Shown piece after piece: positions 17,753 through 27,608 of a DNA stretch of 64,000 nucleotides. The position numbers and the translations under genes were made by a program. Each line of letters starts with the position of its first letter. Positions within the stretch are counted from its first letter, which is position 1. Under the pieces are notes generated by a model that made no database searches, was not told the DNA's origin, and saw nothing but the letters and a program-made list of their open reading frames with translations. Source of the stretch: Chitinophaga sancti (GTDB lineage Bacteria > Bacteroidota > Bacteroidia > Chitinophagales > Chitinophagaceae); NCBI RefSeq assembly GCF_034087045.1, contig NZ_CP139247.1, positions 6,040,001 through 6,104,000 of the forward strand, written 5' to 3'.

Positions 17753-20700
17753 ATGCGATGCTATCTACAATTTAAAAAACCTTGGCAATTCCACGTGCCA
17801 TTAAAACTGCTACTAAAAACATTCCTATTAGTTATGTTCACCGCCCTCCAGGTACATGGTAAGGCACAAAATGTGACCATATCGGAGCGCAATGTGCCGC
17901 TGGAAAAACTCCTCATGGACCTGAAAGAACAAAGCGGTTACAATTTTCTCTATAACGCACCCATGCTCGCCAGCGCCCGCCCGGTAAGCATTTCAGTGAC
18001 CAACTCTCCGATCGATGAGGTGCTGCGCCTTTGCTTCAAAGACCAGCCACTTGATTATGTGATCAAACAGAAAACCATCATCATCAGGCAGAAAGATAAA
18101 CCCGCTACGCCTCCGGCTCCTCCTGCCGATATCACCATCAGCGGTAGAGTGACCAACGATGCCAACGAAGCATTGCCCGGCGTAAGTATTGGTATCAAAG
18201 GCACTTCCAGAGGTACCACCTCCGATGCCAATGGGAACTTCGTTCTCCATGTACGTAGTGAAAACGATACACTGGTATTTACTTTCATCGGCTTCGCTGC
18301 CAGGGAAGTCGTGGTAGGCAACCGTACCCGTATCGACATTAAATTATCTGCTGAAAACAAATCCCTGGGGGAAGTGGTAGTGGTAGGTTACGGTCAGCAA
18401 ACAAAAGCAACCGTAACAGGTGCGGTAGCTGCCATTAAAAGCGCTGACATCGTCCGCACCAAAAACGAAAACGTAACCAACATGCTGACAGGTAAACTGG
18501 CCGGCGTACGTATCGTACAGAAATCTTCCGAACCCGGTACCTTCAACAATACCTTCGACATTCGTGGCATGGGCGATGCGTTGATCATTATCGATGGTAT
18601 CCCACGCGATAACATGTCCCGCCTGAACCCTGACGATGTGGAAAGCATTTCTGTGCTGAAAGACGCGTCTGCAGCGGTATACGGGGTACGTGCAGCAAAC
18701 GGGGTGGTACTCATCACCACTAAAAAAGGAAAGGCTGGTACCAACGTGATTAACTACAACGCTAACTTCGGAATTCAAACCCCGATCGGTTCTCCGAAAA
18801 GCACCAGCGCTGCTGACTGGATGACCCTCGCGAACGAGAAATCTATGCATAACCAGAACGGTGGTACGCTCCGCTACTCTCTCGACGAAGTGGAAGCCTA
18901 CAGAAACGGTACCAAACAAGGTACTGACTGGTACAAAGCCGTGATCAGACCCTCTGCACCTATGTCTCAGCACAACCTGAGCACCAGTGGCGGTTCTGAT
19001 AGGGTACAATACTATGCATCCCTCGGTTACCTTTCCCAGGAATCTTTTCTGCGTAGTAACAGCAACAGCTACAAACGTTACAACTTACGCTCTAACGTAA
19101 CCGGCCGAATCACGGATCGGTTGAAAGCTGACTTCCAGCTGAACGGTATCTTCGACGAGTCCAACAAGAACTACGAATCCACCGACTGGATCATCCGCTC
19201 TATGGAAAGATCCGCTGCTATTCAGCCCATTTATTCCAATAATAATCCCGACTACCTGCAGGTAGGTTCCGTAGACGGTTCCAACCCCGTAGCCATGGCA
19301 GACGCTAACCAGTCTGGTTACAGAAAATATGGCAACAAATGGTTCCAGTCCAACGTGAGCCTGGAATACGATGTACCCGGCATCACAGGTCTGCGTGCAA
19401 AAGGTATGTTCGGTTACGACTACCAGTTGCTCGACAACAAGATCTACAAAAAACAATACAACCTCTACAACTACGACGACGCAACCGAATCTTATAACGC
19501 AACTACCAACCAGAGTCCCAGCAACATCCGCAGGGAATTCTATACCAAGCAATCCATCCTTACACAGTTCTCACTGAACTACATGCGTACCTTCAACGAA
19601 GTACATAATGTGAGCGTCCTGGCTTTGGTCGAAGGTCAGCACCGTCAGGGAGATAACATATTTGCAGCCCGTGATCTTTCCCTGGCACTGGATCAGCTCT
19701 CCGCAGGTAACAGTGATAACCAGCAGGGTAGCATGTCTACCAACAGCGCTGACCTGTATGACTATGCAAACATTGGTTATGTAGGTAAGGCCAACTATAA
19801 CTACAAAGGTAAGTACCTCGCAGAGTTCGGTTTCCGTTATGATGGTTCCTCCCGGTTTGATGCCGCACACCGCTGGGGCTTCTTCCCTTCTGGTTCCGTG
19901 GGTTGGCGCTTTACAGATGAAAACTTCTGGAAAAACCTGGATGTAAAATTCATTGACAATGCCAAGTTCCGTGCATCATATGGTGTGCTGGGTGATGACA
20001 ACGCTTCTACCTATCAATACCTGAATGGCTACACCTATCCTGCCGGTGGTGACAACAACAACCTGCCAGGTGGTTCTGTATTCGATGGTACTTATGTGAA
20101 CAGCTCTGTAAGCACAGGTATCGCGAATAAAAATATTACATGGTATACTGCGAAAACATTTGACGTAGGCCTGGACCTCAATACCAAAAACGGTATGTTC
20201 GGTTTGATCGTAGACTACTTCCAACGTAAGCGTAGTGGCTTGCTGGCCACCCGCAGTGTAAGTCTGCCTTCAGTAGTAGGCGCTGCACTGCCACAGGAAA
20301 ACCTGAATGGCGATATGACCCGCGGTATCGATATCGAAGTCACACACCACTACAAAATTGGTGAAGTGAGCTACAATGTAAGAGGTACTTTCGGTTTCAC
20401 CCGCACACAATATACTTACCAGGAAGTAGGTAAATATGGTAACAATTACAACGAATGGAGAAGTAATAACAACAACCGCTATTCTGATATGGTATGGGGT
20501 TTCAAAGGCATCGGCCAGTTCCAGAGCTACGAAGAAATAGCCAATAGCAAAGTGAAATACGACCAGGGTACACTGCCCGGCGACTACAAGTACGAAGACA
20601 CCAATGGTGACGGCATCATCTCTGACCTGGACTTACAGCCAATCAGCTATAGCGGCAGACCGATGTTCACCTACGGTCTGACACTGGATGCGAGCTGGAA

Positions 20701-21163
20701 AGGATTTGATCTGGCGATGTTGTTCCAGGGTGCTGCCAAAGTATATGTAAACTATGTGGAGATTTTAGCCGAGCCTATCTGGGGATCCAATTATTCCAAC
20801 GCTCTGGAAATGTTTATGGACAGATGGCACCCTCAGGATCCAACTGCCAACCCTTACGATCCTAATACTAAATGGGTGAAGGGGAAATATGCTTACACAG
20901 GCACCGTGGCAAGAGGTAACTCTACATTCTCTTATTTCAATGCCAGCTACCTCCGCCTGAAAACGATTGAGTTAGGCTACACCTTACCCGTATCCCTGCT
21001 GAAACGTGCAGGTATCAAAGGTGCGAGAGTGTATTGCAACATCTACAATGCCCATACCTGGTCAAGCATGAAATTCATTGATCCGGAACATCCTGCTGAC
21101 AGCTATGGTAACGTATATCCGCTGAACCGTACCTACAACATGGGCTTCACCATCAATCTTTAA
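17753..21163 (+). CDS. SusC/RagA family TonB-dependent receptor with STN domain
   Basis: 1136 residues. A long N-terminal leader with one hydrophobic stretch (about 20-38) is followed by an STN domain (about 42-112; NVPLEKLLMDLKEQSGYNFL), which contacts FecR, a carboxypeptidase-like regulatory domain (about 123-208; SGRVTNDANEALPGVSIGIK), the SusC plug (about 212-330, starting LGEVVVVGYGQQTKATVTGA and including ISVLKDASAAVYGVRAANG) and the barrel to the C-terminal strand. It imports a glycan or similar ligand across the outer membrane using TonB energy. SusD follows 11 bp later, so they form one transcript. Confidence 0.95.
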   Translation: MRCYLQFKKPWQFHVPLKLLLKTFLLVMFTALQVHGKAQNVTISERNVPLEKLLMDLKEQSGYNFLYNAPMLASARPVSISVTNSPIDEVLRLCFKDQPLDYVIKQKTIIIRQKDKPATPPAPPADITISGRVTNDANEALPGVSIGIKGTSRGTTSDANGNFVLHVRSENDTLVFTFIGFAAREVVVGNRTRIDIKLSAENKSLGEVVVVGYGQQTKATVTGAVAAIKSADIVRTKNENVTNMLTGKLAGVRIVQKSSEPGTFNNTFDIRGMGDALIIIDGIPRDNMSRLNPDDVESISVLKDASAAVYGVRAANGVVLITTKKGKAGTNVINYNANFGIQTPIGSPKSTSAADWMTLANEKSMHNQNGGTLRYSLDEVEAYRNGTKQGTDWYKAVIRPSAPMSQHNLSTSGGSDRVQYYASLGYLSQESFLRSNSNSYKRYNLRSNVTGRITDRLKADFQLNGIFDESNKNYESTDWIIRSMERSAAIQPIYSNNNPDYLQVGSVDGSNPVAMADANQSGYRKYGNKWFQSNVSLEYDVPGITGLRAKGMFGYDYQLLDNKIYKKQYNLYNYDDATESYNATTNQSPSNIRREFYTKQSILTQFSLNYMRTFNEVHNVSVLALVEGQHRQGDNIFAARDLSLALDQLSAGNSDNQQGSMSTNSADLYDYANIGYVGKANYNYKGKYLAEFGFRYDGSSRFDAAHRWGFFPSGSVGWRFTDENFWKNLDVKFIDNAKFRASYGVLGDDNASTYQYLNGYTYPAGGDNNNLPGGSVFDGTYVNSSVSTGIANKNITWYTAKTFDVGLDLNTKNGMFGLIVDYFQRKRSGLLATRSVSLPSVVGAALPQENLNGDMTRGIDIEVTHHYKIGEVSYNVRGTFGFTRTQYTYQEVGKYGNNYNEWRSNNNNRYSDMVWGFKGIGQFQSYEEIANSKVKYDQGTLPGDYKYEDTNGDGIISDLDLQPISYSGRPMFTYGLTLDASWKGFDLAMLFQGAAKVYVNYVEILAEPIWGSNYSNALEMFMDRWHPQDPTANPYDPNTKWVKGKYAYTGTVARGNSTFSYFNASYLRLKTIELGYTLPVSLLKRAGIKGARVYCNIYNAHTWSSMKFIDPEHPADSYGNVYPLNRTYNMGFTINL

Positions 21164-21174
21164 TTCTTGTGATT

Positions 21175-23115
21175 ATGAAAAAGTTTAAATATATACTACC
21201 ATTCATACTGGGTTTTTCGCTCTTTTCCTGTACCAAACTGGATATCTCTCCGACCAATATCATCCAGGACGGTGATATCTTCGGTTCTGAAGCAGGTATC
21301 AACTCCTACATGGCAAGGATCTACAGCGAAATGCCAATAGAAGATTTCCGTTATAGTCCGAACTACCTGTTCAATCACTTCTGGGTATTGCAGGTACCCG
21401 GTACAATGTCAGGCGAAGCGTTGTGCCGCGAAGTAGGTGGTGCTAAGAACGAGTCTACATCTACAGATTATGGCGATACATGGAGCGATCTTTACACCGT
21501 GATCAGGGAATGTAATTACTTCCTGGAAAACATCAAAAACTACCAAAGCAGTTATTCAGCTGCCAAGGTGGCCCAGTTCAAAGGGGAAGCTTACTTTATT
21601 CGTGCCTTCACTTATTATGCACTGGTAAAACGCTATGGTGGAGTTCCCTTGGTAACACGTGTACTGAATTATCCATCAGAATCCATCTCAGATGTAGACA
21701 TCGCACGCTCTTCAGAAGAAGATACCTGGAAACTGGTGGGTGCTGATTATGATAGTGCGATTGCTTTATTGCCTGCTACCAACCAGGTAGGTCGGGCTAA
21801 CAAATATGCGGCGTATGCGATGAAGGCAAGAGCCATGGTACATGCGGGTTCTATAGCAAAATACAATACGAACTCATACATTGTAGGTGGTATCCGCCTT
21901 TGTGGTTTGAGTGCAGACCTGGCGAAAGATTTCTATACACAGGCTTACAATGCAGCACTGGCGGTAGATGCAGGTGGTTACTCCCTGTATATGAATGAAT
22001 GGGCTTCAGGCGATAAAACCGCGCAGTACACCAACTATAAAAATATCTTCTCCAAAGCCAGCAGTTCAGAAGCTATCTTTGTAAAACAATATAGCTATCC
22101 TGAAAGTGTACATGGGTATGATGCGTACAATGTACCAGCTCAATATAAAGGTGCAAACGGTTATTCTTCCGAGACCAATCCAACCCTGAATTTCGTAGAA
22201 ATGTTCGATGGCATTCCTAAAGATGCAAACGGGCATGTAGATGTATACAACAGCAATGGTACTTACAAACTCTATGACAGCACCATGCAGTTTTTTGCGG
22301 ATGCAGAGCCTCGTCTTAGAGCGACCGTTATCTTACCGAACGATCAGTTCAAAGGCACTGCCTGTCAGATATGGAGAGGTATTTATACCGGTGCGTCCAC
22401 TTCATCTATTGCCCGCTTAATTCCTGAAGGCAGCACAACTAAATATGAAAATTCATCCAGCGCTTCCCAGTTAGTCACATCTTCCAGTGGTAGTCAAACG
22501 GCCTATACATTGCACGATGGTACGAAAATGAATCCTGCAGGAGCAGCGGGTGTGTTTTATGGAGATAACACCTGCGCTATGTCCGGCTTCACGATCCGTA
22601 AATGGCTGAATGAAAGTATGGCCCAGGAAGAAGTACTGGAAAACAGATCCGTACAACCATGGATTGAAATGCGCTATGCAGAGGTATTACTGATCCGTGC
22701 AGAAGCTGCAGCAGAACTGGCTACGCTGGGTACAGCCGATTACCTGAATGATGCCTATACCAGCATAGACAAGATCAGAACCCGTGCGGGTGCAGAACTG
22801 TTATCAGGTATAGAAAAAGCATCTCCAGATGCATTCATCAGTGCAGTACGCAAAGAACGCCGTAAAGAACTGGCCTTCGAAAACAAAGTATGGTGGGATT
22901 TAAAACGTTGGAGAGTGATTGCAGCAGAACAGTCCAATACACGCTGGCGTGTGCTGATGCCGTTCTATGCTGATAATGCCGGCAAATGGTTTTTCGATGC
23001 GCGCTATGATGAAAGAGGGAGTACGTTCACATTTGATACCCGCTGGTACTACCAGGAACTGCCGGGTACAGCGATTACAACCAGTACTAAGGTGGTGCAG
23101 AATTCAGGCTATTAA
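21175..23115 (+). CDS. SusD/RagB family nutrient-binding lipoprotein
   Basis: 646 residues from the ATG at 21175 (KKFKYILPFILGFSLFSCTK; lipobox FSC, Cys lipidated). A GTG at 21169 is the alternative. SusD features: N-terminal segment SPTNIIQDGDIFGSEAGINS, a TPR-like helix GEAYFIRAFTYYALVKRYGG, and the C-terminal RKERRKELAFENKVWWDLKR. The protein is on the cell surface as the lid of SusC and binds the substrate before import. At over 640 residues it is long for the family, with Ser/Thr-rich insertions near 410-450. Translation is probably coupled to susC. Confidence 0.95.
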   Translation: MKKFKYILPFILGFSLFSCTKLDISPTNIIQDGDIFGSEAGINSYMARIYSEMPIEDFRYSPNYLFNHFWVLQVPGTMSGEALCREVGGAKNESTSTDYGDTWSDLYTVIRECNYFLENIKNYQSSYSAAKVAQFKGEAYFIRAFTYYALVKRYGGVPLVTRVLNYPSESISDVDIARSSEEDTWKLVGADYDSAIALLPATNQVGRANKYAAYAMKARAMVHAGSIAKYNTNSYIVGGIRLCGLSADLAKDFYTQAYNAALAVDAGGYSLYMNEWASGDKTAQYTNYKNIFSKASSSEAIFVKQYSYPESVHGYDAYNVPAQYKGANGYSSETNPTLNFVEMFDGIPKDANGHVDVYNSNGTYKLYDSTMQFFADAEPRLRATVILPNDQFKGTACQIWRGIYTGASTSSIARLIPEGSTTKYENSSSASQLVTSSSGSQTAYTLHDGTKMNPAGAAGVFYGDNTCAMSGFTIRKWLNESMAQEEVLENRSVQPWIEMRYAEVLLIRAEAAAELATLGTADYLNDAYTSIDKIRTRAGAELLSGIEKASPDAFISAVRKERRKELAFENKVWWDLKRWRVIAAEQSNTRWRVLMPFYADNAGKWFFDARYDERGSTFTFDTRWYYQELPGTAITTSTKVVQNSGY

Positions 23116-23136
23116 TCTATTAAAACTTTGAAGACG

Positions 23137-23880
23137 ATGAAAATTCAATATATAGTTTTGGCGCTGGGGCTATTTTGTTCCTGCACGAAATATGATAATA
23201 AGGATAAGCCTTCCATGGTATTGAAAGGTTTGATCACAGACTCGATCACTGGTCAGGGATTGCAGACGCAGGTGGGTGATAATGGTGTAAGGTTCAAATT
23301 GCTGGACCTGAATTATTCAGCGAGTCCTACCCCATTTTATTTTACAACCAATCAGGATGGTACATTTGAGTGTTCCGTTATTCCTGCGGGGAAGTATAAT
23401 GTGACACCACTTGGGCCATTCGTGCCGCTTGTACAACTGGATGCCAATGGAGATACGACGAAAAATGCGAGTGTGACGATTGATATCAATGGAACGGTGA
23501 CACAGAATTTTACAGTAGTGCCTTTCCTTGAAGTGGAGTGGATTGGGGATCCGGTGGTGAATGCGGATAATACGATTACAGTGCAGTTCAGGGTATCCAG
23601 AGGTACAACATTGCCAGCGTATCAGCAGGACCTGGGGAATATTTATCTGTTCGTGAACTCAAGCAGCTATAATGTGGGTGATAATAATTATGATTCACGT
23701 TACACAGTGGCGGTGAGCAATCCGACTACACAGTTGGGACAGACGATTACGGTAACGACTCCTGTATTACCATATACAAATGCGACTTATTACCTGCGTG
23801 CTGGTGGGCGAATCAATTATAGTGTAGAAGGTGTGAACAGGTATAATTATAATGAACCGATAGCGGTGAAAGTTCCGTAA
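23137..23880 (+). CDS. DUF3823 lipoprotein of a SusCD locus
   Basis: 247 residues starting at the ATG at 23137 (a TTG lies three codons upstream). Signal peptide and lipobox: KIQYIVLALGLFCSCTKYD. The N-terminal domain (about 30-125; LKGLITDSITGQGLQTQVGD) and the C-terminal domain (about 130-247) match the two DUF3823 halves, beta-sandwich domains that usually follow susD genes. It probably helps bind glycan at the surface. Same operon as SusC and SusD (21 bp after SusD), followed by a hairpin at 23957. Confidence 0.85.
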   Translation: MKIQYIVLALGLFCSCTKYDNKDKPSMVLKGLITDSITGQGLQTQVGDNGVRFKLLDLNYSASPTPFYFTTNQDGTFECSVIPAGKYNVTPLGPFVPLVQLDANGDTTKNASVTIDINGTVTQNFTVVPFLEVEWIGDPVVNADNTITVQFRVSRGTTLPAYQQDLGNIYLFVNSSSYNVGDNNYDSRYTVAVSNPTTQLGQTITVTTPVLPYTNATYYLRAGGRINYSVEGVNRYNYNEPIAVKVP

Positions 23881-23956
23881 GGCCCTTTGTGCGAATTCCA
23901 CTTTTTATGGCATCTGTGTTTGCTGTCTACAAGGCCACAGGCCATCCTGACAAGTT

Positions 23957-23977
23957 CCTTCCGCCTTCGGCGGAAGG
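23957..23977 (+). terminator. Hairpin after the SusCD-DUF3823 operon
   Basis: CCTTCCGCC and GGCGGAAGG form a 9-bp stem with a TTC loop, 76 bp past the DUF3823 stop. The 3' side (GCTTGTTAC) has only a weak T-run, so it may let some transcription pass into the next gene. Confidence 0.6.
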
Positions 23978-24091
23978 GCTTGTTACAAATTTACTCAGTA
24001 AATTGTGTTTAGTTTCTATCAATATAACTCACTTCTCTTATGTAGGAGTGAGTTATTGCAAAGTTTTAATTACAGGTCTCAACTTTCTATT

Positions 24092-26215
24092 ATGAAGAAA
24101 CCATTGCTTCTACTCTCCTGCTTTTGCCTGTCCTTATTGGCAACTGCGCAGAAAGGAGAAAAAACAGCCTTTCAGACCAGCAGTCCGTGGCGGCCTGAAA
24201 TAGACGTAAGATCGGACATTGCCATCGTATATGGCGCAGGTGATCGTCATAACATGACCTTCGAACAAAGAGTAAAATCATGGCGCGACCATGGCTATAC
24301 CGTTCAATTCATGACAGGCATTGCCTGGGGCTCTTATGATGATTATTTCCTTGGTAAATGGGATGGAAAAAACCATCTTGGTATTGGGCAGGTCATGCAA
24401 AATGGCGATACCATCTGGCATGGTCACAACATTCCTTATGTCGTTCCGGAAAGCACCTTTATCGAATACATGAAAAAAGGGGTCGTCAAAAAAGTGATCG
24501 ATGCAGGCATCACCGCCATTTACCTCGAAGAACCTGAATTCTGGGCACGTGCGGGTTATGGCCAGACCTTCAAAAACGAATGGCAACGCTATTACGGGTT
24601 CCCATGGCGCCCACAGCATGAGTCGCCGGAAAATACTTATTTGTCAAGCAAACTCAAGTACCATTTATATTATAATGCGATTAAGGAAGTCTCCACTTAT
24701 GCGAAGGCCTATGGGAAAACCAAAGGACTGGATGTAAAGGTGTACATACCTACGCACTCACTGGTCAACTACTCTTCCTGGAAGATCGTGAGTCCCGAAG
24801 CAAGCCTGGCATCATTACCCAGTATTGACGGGTACATTGCACAGGTATGGACAGGCACTAGCCGTGAACCTACATTCTTCAATGGGTTAGAGAAAGAACG
24901 TGTGTTTGAAAATGCGTTCTTAGAATATGGCGCTGTTATTTCAATGACCGCACCTACGAACAGGAAGGTATTTTTACTGACCGATCCTATCGAAGACTGG
25001 CCGCGTGACTGGAGTGATTACAAACGTAATTACCAGGCGACATTCACCGCCAAGATCCTTTACCCGATGGTAGCTGATTACGAAGTTATGCCATGGCCGG
25101 AGCGTATATATACCAGGCCTTACAAGGTGGCGAATAGTGATAGCATGGTATTGATACCTAAATACTATTCTACACAAATGCAGGTGATGGTAAATGCGCT
25201 GAATGATATGCCGCGCTCTGCGAATCGGGTGACGGGGGTAAACGGGATTGGTGTGTTGATGGGAAATTCCCTGATGTTCCAGCGTTTCCCAACGCATAAT
25301 GGTTTTGAAGATCCCCAGTTCTCTAACTTTTATGGCCAGACATTGCCGCTGTTGAAATTAGGAATCCCTGTTCAGACGGTGCATATGGAAAACCTGTCTT
25401 TTGCTGCCAGTCTGAAAGATATCAGGGTGTTGGTGATGAGTTATTCCAATATGAAGCCAATGAGTGCGGATGTACATAAATATATAGCTGAATGGGTAAA
25501 GAAAGGGGGTATACTGGTGTATTGTTCAAAAGACGACGATCCATACCAGTCAGTGATGGAGTGGTGGAATACGAAGGGAAATCATTATAAAACGCCTTCC
25601 GCACATTTGTTCGGTTTGTTAGGGATTGCTCCGGATGGAGGGAAGTATAATGTTGGAAAAGGAAAGGTGTATATCATAAAAGAAGATCCGAAGAACTTTG
25701 TGATGCAGGTGAATGGGGCAGATAATTACGTGGCTACGATAAAAGAAGCCTATGGTGGGAATTTACAGACCAAAAACAATCTTTATTTAGAAAGGGGGCC
25801 TTATGATATCGTAGCAGTGATGGATGAGGTGGCGGATAAAACCCCTTATGTGATAAAAGGCCCTGTGGTGGACCTGTTTGATCCTAAATTGCCTGTATTG
25901 GCTGAGAAAACAGTAGAACCTGGCACCCAGGCTTTCCTCTATAATATTAATAGAGTGGCCGATAAGTCTAAGCCAAAGGTATTAGCTACCGCGGCAAGAA
26001 TATATGATGAGGTGGTGACAGCGAACAGCTATAGTTTCACAGCAAAGAGTCCTGTGAACACAATTAATGCAATGCGCGTGTTATTGCCTGCGGAGCCGAA
26101 AGAGGTAGTGACAGGTAATAAGGAGGTGGTGAAGTCATGGGATGAAAGCTCCCATACCCTTTATCTTGGATTTGATAATAGTCCGGATGGGGTGAAGGTG
26201 AATATTAAATGGTAG
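24092..26215 (+). CDS. Large secreted protein of unknown family, possible TIM-barrel glycosidase
   Basis: 707 residues from the ATG at 24092, with signal peptide KKPLLLLSCFCLSLLATAQK; the frame is open further up, but the signal peptide fixes the start. No named family is recognised. The first 390 residues look like an alpha/beta barrel: IDVRSDIAIVYGAGDRH, a strand ending AGITAIYLEEPEFWARAGYG (paired acidic residues in a catalytic-like position), DGYIAQVWTG and MVADYEVMPWPER. Residues about 400-520 resemble a Rossmann-like, GATase-type domain (DIRVLVMSYSNMKPM...WVKKGGILVYCSKDDDPYQ), as in GH42-type enzymes. The last part is beta-rich. Its place after SusCD/DUF3823 supports a role in glycan breakdown. 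Confidence 0.75.
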   Translation: MKKPLLLLSCFCLSLLATAQKGEKTAFQTSSPWRPEIDVRSDIAIVYGAGDRHNMTFEQRVKSWRDHGYTVQFMTGIAWGSYDDYFLGKWDGKNHLGIGQVMQNGDTIWHGHNIPYVVPESTFIEYMKKGVVKKVIDAGITAIYLEEPEFWARAGYGQTFKNEWQRYYGFPWRPQHESPENTYLSSKLKYHLYYNAIKEVSTYAKAYGKTKGLDVKVYIPTHSLVNYSSWKIVSPEASLASLPSIDGYIAQVWTGTSREPTFFNGLEKERVFENAFLEYGAVISMTAPTNRKVFLLTDPIEDWPRDWSDYKRNYQATFTAKILYPMVADYEVMPWPERIYTRPYKVANSDSMVLIPKYYSTQMQVMVNALNDMPRSANRVTGVNGIGVLMGNSLMFQRFPTHNGFEDPQFSNFYGQTLPLLKLGIPVQTVHMENLSFAASLKDIRVLVMSYSNMKPMSADVHKYIAEWVKKGGILVYCSKDDDPYQSVMEWWNTKGNHYKTPSAHLFGLLGIAPDGGKYNVGKGKVYIIKEDPKNFVMQVNGADNYVATIKEAYGGNLQTKNNLYLERGPYDIVAVMDEVADKTPYVIKGPVVDLFDPKLPVLAEKTVEPGTQAFLYNINRVADKSKPKVLATAARIYDEVVTANSYSFTAKSPVNTINAMRVLLPAEPKEVVTGNKEVVKSWDESSHTLYLGFDNSPDGVKVNIKW

Positions 26216-26276
26216 ATGAGCAGGCGGCCAGATTGTATCCAGGCTGCCAGCAAAATGATAGATGAGCAGGCGGCCA
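26213..26276. repeat. 18-bp direct repeat spanning the stop codon
   Basis: TAGATGAGCAGGCGGCCA occurs at 26213-26230 and again at 26259-26276, 46 bp apart. The first copy begins with the TAG stop of the 24092-26215 gene. It looks like a small local duplication. Confidence 0.8.
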
Positions 26277-26291
26277 AATACCCGCTCCACG

Positions 26292-26325
26292 AAGGGTGTC
26301 TCTTTTTGAGGCACCCTTTATTTTT
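26292..26325 (+). terminator. Intrinsic terminator
   Basis: AAGGGTGTCTC and GAGGCACCCTT pair (one wobble) around TTTTT, followed by TATTTTTG. It ends the transcript of the large secreted protein about 80 bp past its stop. Confidence 0.8.
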
Positions 26326-26428
26326 GGTGGAATGCTCCAGCTCAAATCTTCCTTTTACCATAAAGGATGTATCACCCTCTCAACAAAAACTAACTTTCTT
26401 AGCAATTTATTATTTACTTTGCAGCTGC

Positions 26429-27241
26429 ATGTCACTTTACATCACATCACTTAATTCCGGTAGCAATGGTAATTGCTATTACGTAGGCAACGACCACGAA
26501 GCCATCATGGTAGACGCCGGGCTTTCCTGCAAGGAAACCGAGCGCCGCATGCACCGCCTGGGATTAAGTATGACGAAGGTAAAGGCGCTCTTTATCTCAC
26601 ACGAGCACACAGATCATATAAAAGGAATCACTATTCTTTCTAAAAAGTACAACCTCCCTGTTTATATTACCCCTGCTACCCAACGTAGCGGCAATCTCCT
26701 GTTACAGGAAGAGCAAGCTATTTCTTTTCTCCCTTACACGCCGGTTCAGATAGGCGGACTGCGCATCACAGCTTTTCCGAAATTCCACGATGCGGTAGAG
26801 CCACATTCTTTTATAGTATCCGGTAATGATATTAATATAGGTGTCTTCACTGACATTGGTGCCCCCTGCGAGCACTTAATTAAACACTTCCAGCTTTGTC
26901 ATGCGGCTTTTCTGGAGGCGAATTATGATGAGGTAATGCTGGAGAATGGCCGGTATCCTTATCATTTAAAGAAGAGGATACGGGGTGGGCATGGGCATTT
27001 GTCCAATAAGCAGGCGTTAGAGATATTTAAGCAGCATAGGCCACCATTTATGACGCATTTGTTTCTTGCTCACTTATCGAAGGATAATAATGATCCGGAT
27101 GTGGTATTGGAGTTATTTCAGCAGCATGCCGGGGATACGCATATAGCGGTGGCATCCAGGTACCAGGAGACGCCGGTTTATAATATATCTGATAATGGCA
27201 AGACGGCACCGGTTAGGTATACGCAGTTGAGTATGTTTTAG
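26429..27241 (+). CDS. MBL-fold metallohydrolase, YycJ/WalJ-like
   Basis: 270 residues from the ATG at 26429 (SLYITSLNSGSNGNCYYVG); an open extension of 71 codons upstream covers the terminator region and is not coding. The metal site is visible: SHEHTDHIKGI (HxHxDH, about 60-70), KFHDAVEPHSF, a DIGAP segment, and late His residues in GHGHLSNKQALEIF and LAHLSKDNNDPD. This pattern belongs to the YycJ/RNase-Z-like branch of the beta-lactamase fold, cytosolic enzymes with nuclease activity linked to genome maintenance. A stand-alone gene. Confidence 0.88.
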   Translation: MSLYITSLNSGSNGNCYYVGNDHEAIMVDAGLSCKETERRMHRLGLSMTKVKALFISHEHTDHIKGITILSKKYNLPVYITPATQRSGNLLLQEEQAISFLPYTPVQIGGLRITAFPKFHDAVEPHSFIVSGNDINIGVFTDIGAPCEHLIKHFQLCHAAFLEANYDEVMLENGRYPYHLKKRIRGGHGHLSNKQALEIFKQHRPPFMTHLFLAHLSKDNNDPDVVLELFQQHAGDTHIAVASRYQETPVYNISDNGKTAPVRYTQLSMF

Positions 27242-27608
27242 TTATGAGGGAAGTTCATTTAAGGAACTTCAACCCAAAAAGACCCTGATTTTCCCGCCAC
27301 AGCCCTGTTCTTCTCCCCTACAGCCCGTTTTCTATCTCCCGGCAATTATTCCCCCCGTCCGGGCGCTAACCCAATTGTAAGCCTTTTCCTTGCTGCCGCA
27401 GGCCAATTTCACACCTATCATCCGCATTTCTCCTTCAAAAAAATCCCCCCTATTCCACTTTCAACATCCCCCTGTTCTTCCCCCTGCAGCCCATTCCCTC
27501 CCAAAATCCCCCATTCTCCTGACAACAAATACTTTCTTCCCTGACTTTCATCAGCATTTAACAACCCATCTGCTGGTAATTTTGAGGCATCAAAGTCAAT
27601 GAAACGAT
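27242..27608. other. C-rich intergenic region with a possible -7 promoter element
   Basis: This 367-bp stretch is unusually C-rich on the plus strand. A 70-codon open frame within it has no start context or domain and is not called. A TAATTTTG at 27577-27584 matches the Bacteroidetes -7 consensus TAnnTTTG, 24 bp before the CoA-transferase ATG; no clear -33 TTTG at the right distance was found. Confidence 0.35.

Noticed and set aside
18344..19009. A 221-codon open frame antisense to the first SusC gene.
   Set aside because: It has His/Arg/Val-rich, non-protein-like composition and lies inside a clear SusC plug domain.
27390..27602. A 70-codon frame in the C-rich gap before the CoA-transferase gene.
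   Set aside because: It has a low-complexity Pro/Ser-rich product, no domain and no start context.
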